NCBI GenBank assembly: GCA_036843405.1
Contig: DAITSJ010000003.1
Span: 124,001 to 188,000 of the forward strand
Direction: 5' to 3'
DNA from: DGNJ01 sp002388905
GTDB taxonomy: Bacteria; Pseudomonadota; Gammaproteobacteria; Pseudomonadales; Porticoccaceae
Length of the DNA: 64,000 nt
In this document: positions 55,372-64,000 of the stretch, in pieces
How positions within the stretch are numbered: position 1 is the stretch's first letter
How the letters are laid out: every line of letters starts with the position of its first letter
Program-made: the position numbers and the translations under genes
The notes under the pieces: model-generated
Databases searched by the model: none
Told to the model about the DNA's origin: nothing
Seen by the model: only the letters and a program-made list of their open reading frames with translations

Positions 55372-56151
55372 ATGTGGCAACTGGCCGATAGGACACTGGA
55401 CAGCCGGCTTTTGATCGGTTCGGCCCTGTATCCCTCTCCGCAAGTCATGCAGGACGCCATTCGCGCGTCCGGGGCGCAGGTCGTTACCCTGTCCCTGCGC
55501 CGGCAGAGTCCCGGGGCCGGTGGCGGCAGTGATTTCTGGAATCGTTTGCAGGAACTGGATATCAATCTGCTGCCCAATACCGCCGGCTGCCACTCGGTAA
55601 AAGCGGCCGTGACCACTGCCCAGATGGCCCGGGAATTGTTCGGTACCCGCTGGGTGAAACTGGAAGTAATCGGCGACGACTACAATCTTCAGCCCGATCC
55701 TTTCGGCCTGCTGGAGGCGGCCCGGGAGTTGCTCGGCCAGGGCTTCGAGGTCTTTCCCTACTGCACCGACGATCTGGTTTTGTGCGAACGGCTGGTGGAA
55801 GCGGGCTGCCGCATCCTTATGCCCTGGGGCTCACCCATCGGGACCGGGCGGGGGCTGATCAATCCCTACGCGCTGCGCACTCTCCGGGCCCGCCTGCCCG
55901 ATATCACCCTGATCGTGGATGCGGGTATCGGTACACCATCCCACGCCGCCCGGGCCATGGAGATGGGCTTCGACGCCGTCCTGCTAAATACCGCCGTCGC
56001 CCGGGCGGAGGACCCGGTGCGCATGGCGGAGGCATTTCGCCATGGTGTTGCCGCCGGACGGCTGGCCTGGGAAGCGGGTGCTATGGCGGAGCGGGACAGC
56101 GCCGCTCCCAGCACACCCGTGGTGGGCACACCATTCTGGCATCAGTCATGA
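55372..56151 (+). CDS. thiG: Thiazole synthase ThiG
   Basis: 259 residues. Forms the thiazole ring from DXP, ThiS thiocarboxylate and dehydroglycine. SRLLIGSALYPSP, NTAGCHSVKAAVTTA, WVKLEVIGDD (catalytic Lys region), MPWGSPIGTGRGL and VDAGIGTPSHAARAMEMGFDAVLLNTAVA are the family blocks. The ATG follows the thiS stop by one base. Confidence 0.96.
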   Translation: MWQLADRTLDSRLLIGSALYPSPQVMQDAIRASGAQVVTLSLRRQSPGAGGGSDFWNRLQELDINLLPNTAGCHSVKAAVTTAQMARELFGTRWVKLEVIGDDYNLQPDPFGLLEAARELLGQGFEVFPYCTDDLVLCERLVEAGCRILMPWGSPIGTGRGLINPYALRTLRARLPDITLIVDAGIGTPSHAARAMEMGFDAVLLNTAVARAEDPVRMAEAFRHGVAAGRLAWEAGAMAERDSAAPSTPVVGTPFWHQS

Positions 56152-57632
56152 ACGGCGAAACCGGCAACAGCCTAGCCACGGTGCTGGTCATTGGTGGCAG
56201 CGACAGCGCCGGGATGGCGGGTATCCAGATGGACCTGTCGGTGATCCGGGCCCTGGGTGGCCATGGTGCCAGTGTGATCACGGCAACCACTGCCCAGAAT
56301 AGCGGCGAGTTTATTTCAATCAATCCGGTCCCCGCCGCTACCATGGCGGACCAACTGGCAGCATGCCGGACGCTGGCCCCCCGGGTCGTGAAGATCGGCC
56401 TGCTGGCCGGCGTCGAACAGGTTCGCCTGTGTGCGGACCTCCTGCGGGAAACCGGCCTGCCGGCGGTTCTCGATCCGGTCCTGGCCAGTTCCACCGGCGC
56501 CGCCTTCGCCGACCGGGAAACCCGGGTGGCCATGCGCTTGGAATTGATGCCGCTCTGTACCCTGGTGACGCCCAATCGCCGGGAACTGGAGCAACTGACG
56601 GCACTCGCCCTCGACGAACCCGCCGATGTCGAGGCTGCCGCCCGGGCCCTTCAGCGTGCCGGTGTCCCGGCCCTGCTGGTCAAGGGGGGGCACTGGCCAG
56701 GGCCACAGAGCGCGGATTACGCCCTGCTTCCCCAACAGCGCTTCTGGTTGCGCAACAAGCGACTCGATACCGCCCACGCCCGCGGCACTGGCTGCGCCCT
56801 GGCATCCGCCGTTGCCGCGGCCCTGGCCATGGGGCATCGCCTGGACGACGCCCTGGTTATCGGCAAAATGACGGTCAACCAGGGCTTGCGCCAGGGTTAC
56901 GGCATCGCTGGTCAGCCCGGCCCCCTGCGCATTACCGGATTCCCCGAGGCACCGGAGGATCTGCCGGAACTGACCGGCGATCCCGTCGCCCCGGTACGAC
57001 CTGCTTTCCCCGATTGCGGTCCACAACCCCTGGGCCTCTACCCGGTGGTGGATCGGGCGGAATGGCTGGCGCGCTTGTTACCACAGGGAATCACCACCAT
57101 CCAGTTGCGCATCAAGGATCTGGAAGGCGCCGCGTTGGCGGCGGAAGTGGAACGCGGCATCGAGCTGGCGCGCCGCCACGGGGCGCGTCTCTTCGTCAAC
57201 GACCACTGGCGCCTGGCCATTGAAAAGGGAGCCTACGGCGTCCACCTGGGCCACGGTGACCTGGACAGCGCGGACATCGATGCGATCCACCGGGCCGGAC
57301 TGAGGCTGGGCATCAGCACCCACTGCCATCGCGAGGTCGCCAGGGCCCATGCCTGCCGACCCTCCTATATGGCCTGTGGGCCGGTGTTCGCGACCACCAC
57401 CAAGGTCATGCCCTGGACGCCCCATGGTGTCGGAGGACTCGGCTACTGGCGTCGCGCCCTGGCCGACTATCCCCTGGTGGCCATCGGCGGTATCAACCGC
57501 GAGCGCCTGCTCCCGGTGGCCGCCACCGGCGCGTCCGGCATCGCCATGATCACGGCCATCACCGAAGCGGCGGATCCCGAATCCATGACCCGAACCTTTG
57601 GCATCATTCTGGGGAGAGCGGCTGATGGCTGA
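56148..57632 (+). CDS. thiDE: Fused HMP-phosphate kinase / thiamine-phosphate synthase (ThiD-ThiE)
   Basis: 494 residues. The N-terminal half (1-285) is ThiD: VLVIGGSDSAGMAGIQMDL, LDPVLASSTGA, LVKGGH and DTAHARGTGCALASA. The C-terminal half (from about 295) is ThiE: YPVVDRAEWLARLLPQGITTIQLRIKD, LFVNDHWRLAIEKGAYGVHLG, GISTHCHREVARA, ACGPVFATTTK and VAIGGINRERL. One chain therefore makes HMP-PP and joins it to the thiazole. The start overlaps thiG (ATGA) and its end overlaps thiF. Confidence 0.93.
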   Translation: MNGETGNSLATVLVIGGSDSAGMAGIQMDLSVIRALGGHGASVITATTAQNSGEFISINPVPAATMADQLAACRTLAPRVVKIGLLAGVEQVRLCADLLRETGLPAVLDPVLASSTGAAFADRETRVAMRLELMPLCTLVTPNRRELEQLTALALDEPADVEAAARALQRAGVPALLVKGGHWPGPQSADYALLPQQRFWLRNKRLDTAHARGTGCALASAVAAALAMGHRLDDALVIGKMTVNQGLRQGYGIAGQPGPLRITGFPEAPEDLPELTGDPVAPVRPAFPDCGPQPLGLYPVVDRAEWLARLLPQGITTIQLRIKDLEGAALAAEVERGIELARRHGARLFVNDHWRLAIEKGAYGVHLGHGDLDSADIDAIHRAGLRLGISTHCHREVARAHACRPSYMACGPVFATTTKVMPWTPHGVGGLGYWRRALADYPLVAIGGINRERLLPVAATGASGIAMITAITEAADPESMTRTFGIILGRAADG

Positions 57633-58740
57633 CATCCTTTTCACCGAAAGGGAGCGGCAACGCTATGCCCGACAGTTGCAATTACCCGAAGTAGGCGACC
57701 GGGGACAGGCCCGGCTCAGGGAGGCCAGGATCCTGGTGGTGGGCGCCGGCGGGCTCGGTTGCCCCGCGGCCCTTTACCTCGCTGCCGCCGGCGTCGGTAC
57801 CCTGACCCTGGTGGACGGCGACCGGGTGGAACTGTCCAACCTGCAGCGCCAGGTTCTCTTTGGCGACGATCAGGTGGGCAGGGGCAAGGCAGGGAGCGCG
57901 GCGCGGCGACTTCGGGACACCAACGGCGATATTTCGGTGACCGCCGTGGAGGAGTATCTCGGGGCCGACAACGCCGGCCGGTTGATCGCGGAGAGCGATC
58001 TGGTCCTTGACTGCACGGACAATTTCGCCACCCGCTACCTGATCAACGATTTCTGCCTGCACCACCGTAAACCCTGGCTTTTCGCCGGGGTAAACCGCTT
58101 CGAGGGCAGCATGGCGCTTTTCACTCCGGATACCGCCTGTTTTCGCTGCCTCTATCCCGACGCTCCGGAAGCCGGTGCCTCGTGCAGCGAGGCGGGGGTC
58201 ATGGGCATGGTGCCAGGCCTGCTGGGGCTGCACCAGGCGGGGGAAGCCCTCAAATACCTGCTGGGGCTGACTGTCGCGGCCCGCGAAACGCTGGTGCTGT
58301 TTGATACCCTGACCCTTTGCCAGCGTCGCCTGGCACTGAGGCCGGATTCCGGGTGTATCTGCCGCGAACCAATGGAGGACCCGGAATCAACCCGCCAGAT
58401 ACCGCCCGGCGCACAGGGTCGCAATCCCGTTTCGGAACCTTCCCTCGACTGGAGCACTTGGGAGGCGCTTGCGCAACAAGGCGATGTCCTGCTCGTGGAT
58501 GTTCGCACGGCGGCGGAGCATGGGGAGTTCAACGTGGGTGGCCTGAACGTGCCGGCCACAGAAGCCGAAAGCCGCGTCCCGCCGCTGGCGGCAGGTCGCA
58601 TCGTCGGCCTGTACTGCCAGACTGGCAGGCGCTCGGGCGGGGTGGCAAGGCGATTGAACGATATGGGCCTCGAGGCATACAGCCTGGTCGGCGGTATTGA
58701 CGGCAGGGCAGCGGGTTGCCGGCGAAATCTGGCGCGGTAA
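57625..58740 (+). CDS. thiF: ThiF/MoeB-type adenylyltransferase with C-terminal rhodanese domain
   Basis: 371 residues. Adenylates the ThiS C-terminus; the rhodanese domain may supply sulfur. Adenylation domain 1-245: VVGAGGLGCPAALYLAAAGVG (ATP loop), DNFATRYLIN. The zinc pair is CFRC in front, while the second pair reads GCICRE, with a single residue between Cys rather than two. The rhodanese domain (about 270-370) has YCQTGRRSG with the active Cys. Last gene of the operon, overlapping thiDE. Confidence 0.9.
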   Translation: MADILFTERERQRYARQLQLPEVGDRGQARLREARILVVGAGGLGCPAALYLAAAGVGTLTLVDGDRVELSNLQRQVLFGDDQVGRGKAGSAARRLRDTNGDISVTAVEEYLGADNAGRLIAESDLVLDCTDNFATRYLINDFCLHHRKPWLFAGVNRFEGSMALFTPDTACFRCLYPDAPEAGASCSEAGVMGMVPGLLGLHQAGEALKYLLGLTVAARETLVLFDTLTLCQRRLALRPDSGCICREPMEDPESTRQIPPGAQGRNPVSEPSLDWSTWEALAQQGDVLLVDVRTAAEHGEFNVGGLNVPATEAESRVPPLAAGRIVGLYCQTGRRSGGVARRLNDMGLEAYSLVGGIDGRAAGCRRNLAR

Positions 58741-58800
58741 ACGGACTGTGGTCAGGGGCGGGGCAGGGCTGCCGGTCACTGCCGGCGATGGGGCACGCAA

Positions 58801-59820
58801 TCAGGTCGCCATGTGGACGAGACTGACGGCATAGAGCAGGAGTATCAGGACGCTCTCCAGGCCGATATTGGCAATACCATGGCGCTCCCGGTGGAGCAGG
58901 CCCATAAGCAGGATTCCGGTCATCAGGAGACTGATCGCCAGCCAGTAGAGTTCGTTGGCCGTGATGGCGGCATAAATGGAGCCGTCCCTGTAGGCGATAT
59001 CGGACATGGCGATAAACAGGGTATCGAAACCGTTGCCGCCGATGATGTCGCCCACCGCCAGGGTCAGGGATTTCATGCGCACGGCGGTCACGGCGATCAC
59101 CAGTTCGGGAAGGGAAGTGGAGACAGCGGTGAAGACACCGCCCACCAGGCCTTCGGACAATTCCGTCTCGGCGGCGATGACGATGGCCGCCTGGGTGAGC
59201 AACCAGCCGGCAACCGCGACGACTGCGGCGCAGAGCAGGAAAGAAAACCAGGGTCTTCGGGAATCCTTTCGGCGCCCGGCCGGGGAGGACTTATGTTCCG
59301 AACGTGTCTCGGAAGTACGCCGTGGAATCCACATGGGCATGGCGTGAGTCCTGGCCAGCAGGCGGATACCGAAGGCATAGGCCGCGACCAGCACCAGTGA
59401 CAGGGGATGTATGCCCAGGAAGGAGGGCTCGGGAACGGCGAAGGCCACCAGCGGGATGGCCAGCAGCATGATCAGGAAGGCGCACATCATCAGGTTTTCC
59501 GCCGAGGCGGCCGCATGCTCCAGGTTGGCACGGCGGTAGACACTGTCGGCGATTGCCAGGAAAGCGGTCTGGGCGGCGATTCCGCCCAGGGCGTTGCTCA
59601 CCGCCATTTCGGGGTGTCCCTCGACGGCGGCGGTGACAGTAGTGACGATACCGGACAGCGATGTGGCGCCGCCGATGAAAAATGCCCCCATCATCGCCTC
59701 TCCGAGGCCGGTGGTATGCGCCAGTTCCCTGGCCAGGTGCGTCATTCTGACGCCGAACACGCCGATTAAAAACGCACCCAGCAGAAAGAAGGCGATACTG
59801 ACTGTCAGGGAACTGCTCAT
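58801..59820 (-). CDS. Sodium/calcium-type cation exchanger (CaCA superfamily)
   Basis: 339 residues, about ten membrane helices. Two alpha-repeats are visible, GGATSLSGIVTTVTAAVEGHPEMAVSNALGG and a second with STSLPELVIAVTAVRMKSLTLAVGDIIGGNGFDTLF. The second keeps the Ser-Leu-Pro-Glu core of calcium exchangers; in the first it reads TSLSG, so the acidic residue is missing and the ion may not be calcium. A charged loop of about 35 residues (RRTSETRSEHK) sits in the middle. A longer start, TTG 59883, would add 21 residues. Confidence 0.75.
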   Translation of the reverse strand: MSSSLTVSIAFFLLGAFLIGVFGVRMTHLARELAHTTGLGEAMMGAFFIGGATSLSGIVTTVTAAVEGHPEMAVSNALGGIAAQTAFLAIADSVYRRANLEHAAASAENLMMCAFLIMLLAIPLVAFAVPEPSFLGIHPLSLVLVAAYAFGIRLLARTHAMPMWIPRRTSETRSEHKSSPAGRRKDSRRPWFSFLLCAAVVAVAGWLLTQAAIVIAAETELSEGLVGGVFTAVSTSLPELVIAVTAVRMKSLTLAVGDIIGGNGFDTLFIAMSDIAYRDGSIYAAITANELYWLAISLLMTGILLMGLLHRERHGIANIGLESVLILLLYAVSLVHMAT

Positions 59821-60042
59821 AAGCGCCACGGTGTTTTTTGCCTTTCCACGCCTCGTATCTCCTATTCTGTCCCGAACGTTCAATGTCGTATATTTCGGAG
59901 CTAAAAGTCATTGATTCGGACCATGATTTCCGACACCCTCAACAGTAGCACGGTGTTGCCGGTTCCGGCGTCAGGGTAACAAGGGGAGATCCATGCCAGC
60001 GCAAGCGCGTCCGATTGTCGATACCGGGGGAGGCGGGCTGCC

Positions 60043-61353
60043 ATGAAACGGCACCGGGCGATAATCCTCACCTGGCTGGTGGGCCTTTTCCCGGCACTCG
60101 CGGCGGTCATCGCCGTGCCCTGGGACCAGGTTGCCGGTGTTCCCGCGGCGCTGAATTTCCTGGGCCGCCTCACGGGTATCGGCGGCCTGGGACTGATGCT
60201 TGCTGCGGCAGCCCTCAGTTGCCGGGTGCCCGGGTTCGACAAACCGTTCGGCGGGCTCACCAAACTCTGGCAGCTCCACCACTGGCTGGGGGCGGCCGCC
60301 TTTTTCCTGCTGCTCGCCCATCCGCTGTTACTTTCCCTTGGCAACGCCCACCTTTCACTGGATGCGGCGGTGGCCACCTTGCTGCCGCCGCTGGCCTCCG
60401 GGGCAGTCTGGCTCGGCTGGCTCGCCCTGCTCCTGACTATGGGCTTTATGGCCAGCAGCTTTTCGTTTTTCGGCAAACCGCGCTATCAGCGCTGGAAATG
60501 GCTGCACCGCTCCAGCGGGCTGGCGATCATGCTTGCCCTGGCCCACACGTTTTACCTGGGGCGTACCATTGCCGCGCCGTGGAGTACGCTCATCTGGTAT
60601 GCCCTGGCGGGACTGGCGGTTGCCTCCCTCGGCTATCGTTTCGCCTTCTCGAGATTCTGGGGCCGACGGCGCTATCGGGTCCAGGCGATTATGGAGCCCG
60701 CCACGGATGCCGTGGAACTGGCGCTTAAGCCGCTGGACCGTCCCCTCCATTACAGTCCCGGGCAGTTCGTTTACCTGACACCACTGGATCGGGCGCTGGC
60801 TGCCGGTTACGGCGAGGAACATCCCTATACGCTCTCCTCGGCGCCGGAGGAGCCCGTGCTGCGCATCGCCGTCAAGAGCCTGGGCGACGCCAGCCGTGCC
60901 CTCCAGCATATCGCAGTGGGCAGCCAGGTGAGTGTGGAGGGGCCCTACGGTAATTTTTTCCCGGAAACCGAAGAGGCCGGTACCACTGAACTCTGGATTG
61001 CCGGGGGAATCGGCATTACCCCGTTTCTGGGCCGGCTCCGCCATCTGTCGAATCGGGACGAGCCGGTGAATATTCACCTGGTCTACTGCGTCCAGGATCG
61101 CTCTCGCGCACTGTTTATCGAGGAACTGGAAGAGCTGGCGCAAAACATCAGGGGATTCAAACTGTCCATGCACTATTTTTACCGGGAGGGGCCTCTTACC
61201 GGTGACTTTCTGCGTCAGTGCTGCCCGGACCTTGCCGAAAGGCAGGCCTATATCTGCGGTCCCATTCCGCTGCTGGCGCTGGCTCGCCGGGATTTGCTGG
61301 CCGCCGGGCTGCCGGGGCACGCCATCACCACGGAGGAATTCGAACTGCCATGA
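60043..61353 (+). CDS. Ferric-reductase-like transmembrane flavoprotein
   Basis: 436 residues. Six hydrophobic helices in the N-half, with two His pairs at equal 13-residue spacing (His80/His93 and His155/His168), as in ferric reductase/NOX heme-binding helices. The C-half is a FAD/NAD(P) module: YSPGQFVYL, HPYTLSSAP (flavin), GPYGNFFPET, AGGIGITPFLG and CGPIPLL. It should move electrons from NAD(P)H across the inner membrane. A cytochrome b5-like gene starts 28 bases later, a likely partner. The acceptor is unknown. Confidence 0.82.
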   Translation: MKRHRAIILTWLVGLFPALAAVIAVPWDQVAGVPAALNFLGRLTGIGGLGLMLAAAALSCRVPGFDKPFGGLTKLWQLHHWLGAAAFFLLLAHPLLLSLGNAHLSLDAAVATLLPPLASGAVWLGWLALLLTMGFMASSFSFFGKPRYQRWKWLHRSSGLAIMLALAHTFYLGRTIAAPWSTLIWYALAGLAVASLGYRFAFSRFWGRRRYRVQAIMEPATDAVELALKPLDRPLHYSPGQFVYLTPLDRALAAGYGEEHPYTLSSAPEEPVLRIAVKSLGDASRALQHIAVGSQVSVEGPYGNFFPETEEAGTTELWIAGGIGITPFLGRLRHLSNRDEPVNIHLVYCVQDRSRALFIEELEELAQNIRGFKLSMHYFYREGPLTGDFLRQCCPDLAERQAYICGPIPLLALARRDLLAAGLPGHAITTEEFELP

Positions 61354-61381
61354 GGAGACCGGCAATCAACTGGAATACACC

Positions 61382-61750
61382 ATGAAAAAATTCCTCTTCG
61401 CCGCCTTTGTCGCTTTCTGGAGCGCGGTTGTCGTCCTGGTGGTTCTGGATGCGCTGGTGCCTGCGCGCGAGGTGAAAGGGGCCCGGGAAACCCGGGAGCC
61501 GATTTCCGAGGCGGTGGTAAAACGTCACGACAACAGGGAGGATTGCTGGCTGATTATCGAGGGCGCGGTCTACGATATCACCGGCTATATTCCCGAGCAC
61601 CCGGCGCCGGATTTCGTGCTCACATCCTGGTGTGGCATGGATGCCACCGAGGGTATGCGCACCAAGGGGTATGGTCGGAACCACAGCGACGCCGCCTGGG
61701 CCAAGCTCGAGGAATACCGGATCGGCGAGCTCGAGGGGGCAGGGGGTTAA
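61382..61750 (+). CDS. Membrane-anchored cytochrome b5-like protein
   Basis: 122 residues. An N-terminal hydrophobic helix (4-23) acts as anchor or uncleaved signal. Then a cytochrome b5-like domain: KRHDNREDCWLIIEGAVYDITGYIPEHP (His73) and GRNHSDAAW (His101) as the likely heme ligands, 28 residues apart. The usual HPGG reads HPAP. The ATG follows a short gap from the flavoprotein gene, so they are probably coexpressed and may exchange electrons. Confidence 0.78.
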   Translation: MKKFLFAAFVAFWSAVVVLVVLDALVPAREVKGARETREPISEAVVKRHDNREDCWLIIEGAVYDITGYIPEHPAPDFVLTSWCGMDATEGMRTKGYGRNHSDAAWAKLEEYRIGELEGAGG

Positions 61751-61753
61751 CTT

Positions 61754-62458
61754 CTAAACGCTGTCGAGCAGCCTGTCTTTGGCCGCGTTGATTTTGGCCG
61801 CCAGGTAATCGCTCCCGCCCCGGTCCGGGTGCAGTTTTTGTATCAGGCGCTTGTGGGCCTTGATGATTTCGTCCCGGTCGACACCGGGTTCCAGCCCCAG
61901 TATCTGCCAGGCTTCCTCCCGACTCAGATCGCCGACCGCCTGTCCGCCGTTGTCGACACCTTCGCTGCCGGCGCCGGCCAGCCCCCGGCGAACCATATAG
62001 GCGCGCAGCAGCAGGGCCGATTGTCTGTCCTGTCCTTCCCTGAAATAGCGGAGTTGTTCCTGCAGCGCCTCTTCCGGCAAATCCTCCAGGTTCCTGTCGG
62101 CATGGGGGCCCTGAAAGATCTGGCCGCGCATTTTGCCGTTGGCGATATCCAGCACGACTTCGAGACCGGCGGTGCGGATACGGGAAGGGCCGGCTTTCTT
62201 CTGCCAGAAACGGAGCATGGGCAGGGCATGGAGCCCGATCCGGAACAGCCCCCGGAGCGCGGGCAGGGCCGCGGCGATGGCCGCTCCAACCCAGTGCATG
62301 CGGCCGGTGGCCACCAGCAGCAGGGCAATGGCGATGAGGACCATCGAACCCCATGTCCAGATCAGTCTCTTGCGCTCTGCCGGCGGACGACTGCGGATAT
62401 ACTGCCAGGCATACCAGCCCGCGCCGATTGCCACTAACAGCAGGATCAGGCGAGGCAT
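61754..62458 (-). CDS. Membrane-anchored DnaJ-domain protein
   Basis: 234 residues. Two or three hydrophobic helices in the first 80 residues, a variable middle with ALLLRAYMVRRGLAGAG, and a C-terminal J domain (about 172-234): EEAWQILGLEPGVDRDEIIKAHKRLIQKLHPDRGGSD, with the HPD motif intact. It would stimulate a DnaK-type chaperone at the membrane. It ends 3 bases after trhP in the same minus-strand unit (gap 62459-62461). Confidence 0.85.
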   Translation of the reverse strand: MPRLILLLVAIGAGWYAWQYIRSRPPAERKRLIWTWGSMVLIAIALLLVATGRMHWVGAAIAAALPALRGLFRIGLHALPMLRFWQKKAGPSRIRTAGLEVVLDIANGKMRGQIFQGPHADRNLEDLPEEALQEQLRYFREGQDRQSALLLRAYMVRRGLAGAGSEGVDNGGQAVGDLSREEAWQILGLEPGVDRDEIIKAHKRLIQKLHPDRGGSDYLAAKINAAKDRLLDSV

Positions 62459-62461
62459 GGA

Positions 62462-63844
62462 TCAGCCCATATGCCGCATGAGCATGGCATAGCTGCCGTC
62501 GCCGTTATCCAGCGCCACCGGCAGGGGGATTCTCACCACGTGTCCCGATCCGGGCGCGGCATCGACGCTGACCCCGTCCCGGTTCTCGATGGTATCCAGG
62601 GCAAAAGGCGTATTGCCCCGGGGGGTGATCAGCTCCAGAGTGTCGCCCTTCTGGAAGCGGTTTTTGACCTCGATGGTCGCCCAGCCCCGGTCGCCGTCGA
62701 TTTCCCGGATCTCGCCCACGAACTGCTGGTTGGGGTTACTGGATACGCCGTGCTCGTAATTCTGGTAGGCCTCGGGCACGTGGCGTCGGTAGAAGCCTTC
62801 CGTGTAGCCCCGGTTGGCCAGGTGATCGAGTTGGGCCATCAGGTCCATGTCGAAGTCGCCGCCGGCGGCGGCCTGGTCGATGGCGCGCCGGTAGACCTGG
62901 GCGGTGCGGGCCACGTAGTAATGAGACTTGGTGCGGCCCTCGATCTTCAGGGAGCGGATGCCCATCTGCACCAGCCTGGGCACATGCTGGACGGCGCGAA
63001 GGTCCCTGGAGTTCATAATGTAGGTGCCATGCTCGTCCTCGAAGGCGGGCATGTACTCGCCCGGACGCCCCTGTTCCTGAAGCAGAAAAACCGGCGTATC
63101 GTCGCGAACACCCTCGTCCAGGCTGCCTTCCATGCGCGGCTGTGCTTCCGGGTCCCAGGTCCGGGTGGCGATCCGGTTGGTCAGCGCGGGGTCCACCGGC
63201 ACCACGTCACCGGTCTCGGTTTGCCGGGCTTCGTGGGCCGTGTATTTCCAGCGACAGGCATTGGTGCAGGCTCCCTGATTGGAATCCCGGTGGTTCATGT
63301 AGCCGGAAAGCAGGCAGCGCCCGGAGTAGGCGATGCAGAGGGCGCCGTGGACGAATACCTCCAGTTCCATATCGGGGCACTCCTCGCGGATTTCGCCAAT
63401 TTCCTCCAGGGACAGTTCCCGGGACAGGATGATCCGGCTCACGCCCTGCCTGCCCCAGAACTTCACCGAGGCGAAATTGACCGCATTGGCCTGGACGGAA
63501 AGGTGAACGGGCACCTCCGGCCACTTTTCCCGCACCAGCATGATCAGCCCCGGGTCCGACATGATCAGGGCATCGGGGCCCATGTCGATCACCGGCTCCA
63601 TGTCGCGCAGATAGGTCCGGACTTTGTCATTGTGGGGCGAGATATTGCTGGCGATATAGAATTTTTTACCCTGGCCATGGGCCTCGGCAACGGCATCGGC
63701 CATACGATCGAGATGATTGAACTCGTTATTGCGCACCCGCAGGCTGTAGCGGGGCTGGCCGGCATAGACGGCATCTGCGCCATAGGCAAAGGCGTAGCGC
63801 ATACTCTTGGCAGTGCCGGCGGGAGAAAGGAGTTCCGGTTTCAT
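62462..63844 (-). CDS. trhP: tRNA 5-hydroxyuridine synthase TrhP (YegQ, U32 family)
   Basis: 460 residues. U32 peptidase-like protein involved in 5-hydroxyuridine of tRNA. KPELLSPAGTAKSMRYAFAYGADAVYAG is the family start; EVFVHGALCIAYSGRCLLSGYM carries the Cys cluster; SLKIEGRTKSHYYVA is also diagnostic. The start at 63844 fits; an upstream extension to 63934 would add 30 unlike residues. Upstream gene of the J-domain protein. Confidence 0.93.
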   Translation of the reverse strand: MKPELLSPAGTAKSMRYAFAYGADAVYAGQPRYSLRVRNNEFNHLDRMADAVAEAHGQGKKFYIASNISPHNDKVRTYLRDMEPVIDMGPDALIMSDPGLIMLVREKWPEVPVHLSVQANAVNFASVKFWGRQGVSRIILSRELSLEEIGEIREECPDMELEVFVHGALCIAYSGRCLLSGYMNHRDSNQGACTNACRWKYTAHEARQTETGDVVPVDPALTNRIATRTWDPEAQPRMEGSLDEGVRDDTPVFLLQEQGRPGEYMPAFEDEHGTYIMNSRDLRAVQHVPRLVQMGIRSLKIEGRTKSHYYVARTAQVYRRAIDQAAAGGDFDMDLMAQLDHLANRGYTEGFYRRHVPEAYQNYEHGVSSNPNQQFVGEIREIDGDRGWATIEVKNRFQKGDTLELITPRGNTPFALDTIENRDGVSVDAAPGSGHVVRIPLPVALDNGDGSYAMLMRHMG

Positions 63845-64000
63845 GGCGGCCTCGCGATTGCTCGGGATGTGATGGCGGAGAGGCCGGCATTCTACCCTTT
63901 TTAACGTCGGTTTGCAGGGCGCAGGGACGGTCATCCCAGGCGGCCATCGTTTTCCGGTGGCGGGACCCGGTTGCGTCCCGGACGCGTCATTCTGTCGGTA
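63845..64000. other. Upstream region of trhP, edge of window
   Basis: 156 bases, G+C rich, no supported gene. It should hold the trhP promoter, but I see no clear -35/-10 pair. Confidence 0.4.

Overview
The window is about 60% G+C and tightly packed. It reads as chromosome of a free-living gammaproteobacterium. The gltA / sdhCDAB-sucABCD / lpd block, the RssB-RssC pair next to mlaA, the LapD/LapG adhesin control system, the type IV pilus minor-pilin cluster and tusE-yccA point to the Pseudomonadales/Cellvibrionales/Alteromonadales range. The species cannot be fixed from sequence alone. There are no phage genes, insertion sequences or CRISPR arrays.

Layout. (1) 1-5.5 kb: a phosphate-selective porin behind an array of Pho-box half-sites, an mlaA-rssB-rssC-like operon, and convergent terB-like and dusA. 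(2) 5.6-17.2 kb: a type I secretion system (ATPase, fusion protein, TolC-like pore) and its 2140-residue RTX/VWA adhesin, which carries a near-perfect 762-bp tandem repeat. (3) 17.3-24.5 kb: type IV pilus minor pilins (fimT, pilV, pilW, pilX, an unknown secreted 115-residue protein, pilY1, pilE, and a second fimT on the other strand). (4) 24.6-27.4 kb: lapG and lapD, the protease and c-di-GMP receptor expected to control release of the adhesin 8 kb away. (5) 27.4-42.2 kb: gltX, tRNA-Ala, gltA, and the succinate dehydrogenase, 2-oxoglutarate dehydrogenase and succinyl-CoA synthetase genes. (6) 42.2-51 kb: htpG behind a sigma-32-like promoter, gpsA, sixA, folE, prmB-aroC, yjbQ, phhB, tusE, yccA. 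(7) 51.5-58.7 kb: a LexA-box-preceded, degenerate UmuD-like gene, divergent from a TPP-riboswitch-controlled thiCOSG-thiDE-thiF operon. (8) 58.8-64 kb: a cation exchanger, a ferric-reductase-like flavoprotein with a cytochrome b5-like partner, a membrane DnaJ-like protein and trhP.

How the genes work together. Regions 2 and 4 form a full surface-attachment circuit: LapB/LapC/LapE export the adhesin, its N-terminal module should hold it in the pore, LapG should cut at a PAAG site when c-di-GMP is low, and LapD should sequester LapG when it is high. A pilus-assembly operon whose PilY1 also carries a VWA domain sits inside this circuit, so two surface-sensing systems are interleaved. Region 5 encodes most of the oxidative half of the TCA cycle. 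Region 7 makes the thiazole and pyrimidine of thiamine and joins them, under thiamine feedback.

The most unusual items are the SOS-boxed UmuD-like protein with no cleavage site and an Arg in place of the catalytic Lys, the interleaved Lap/pilus locus, the unknown pilX-pilY1 protein, the six-unit Pho-box array and the receiverless (Asp to Glu) RssB homologue.
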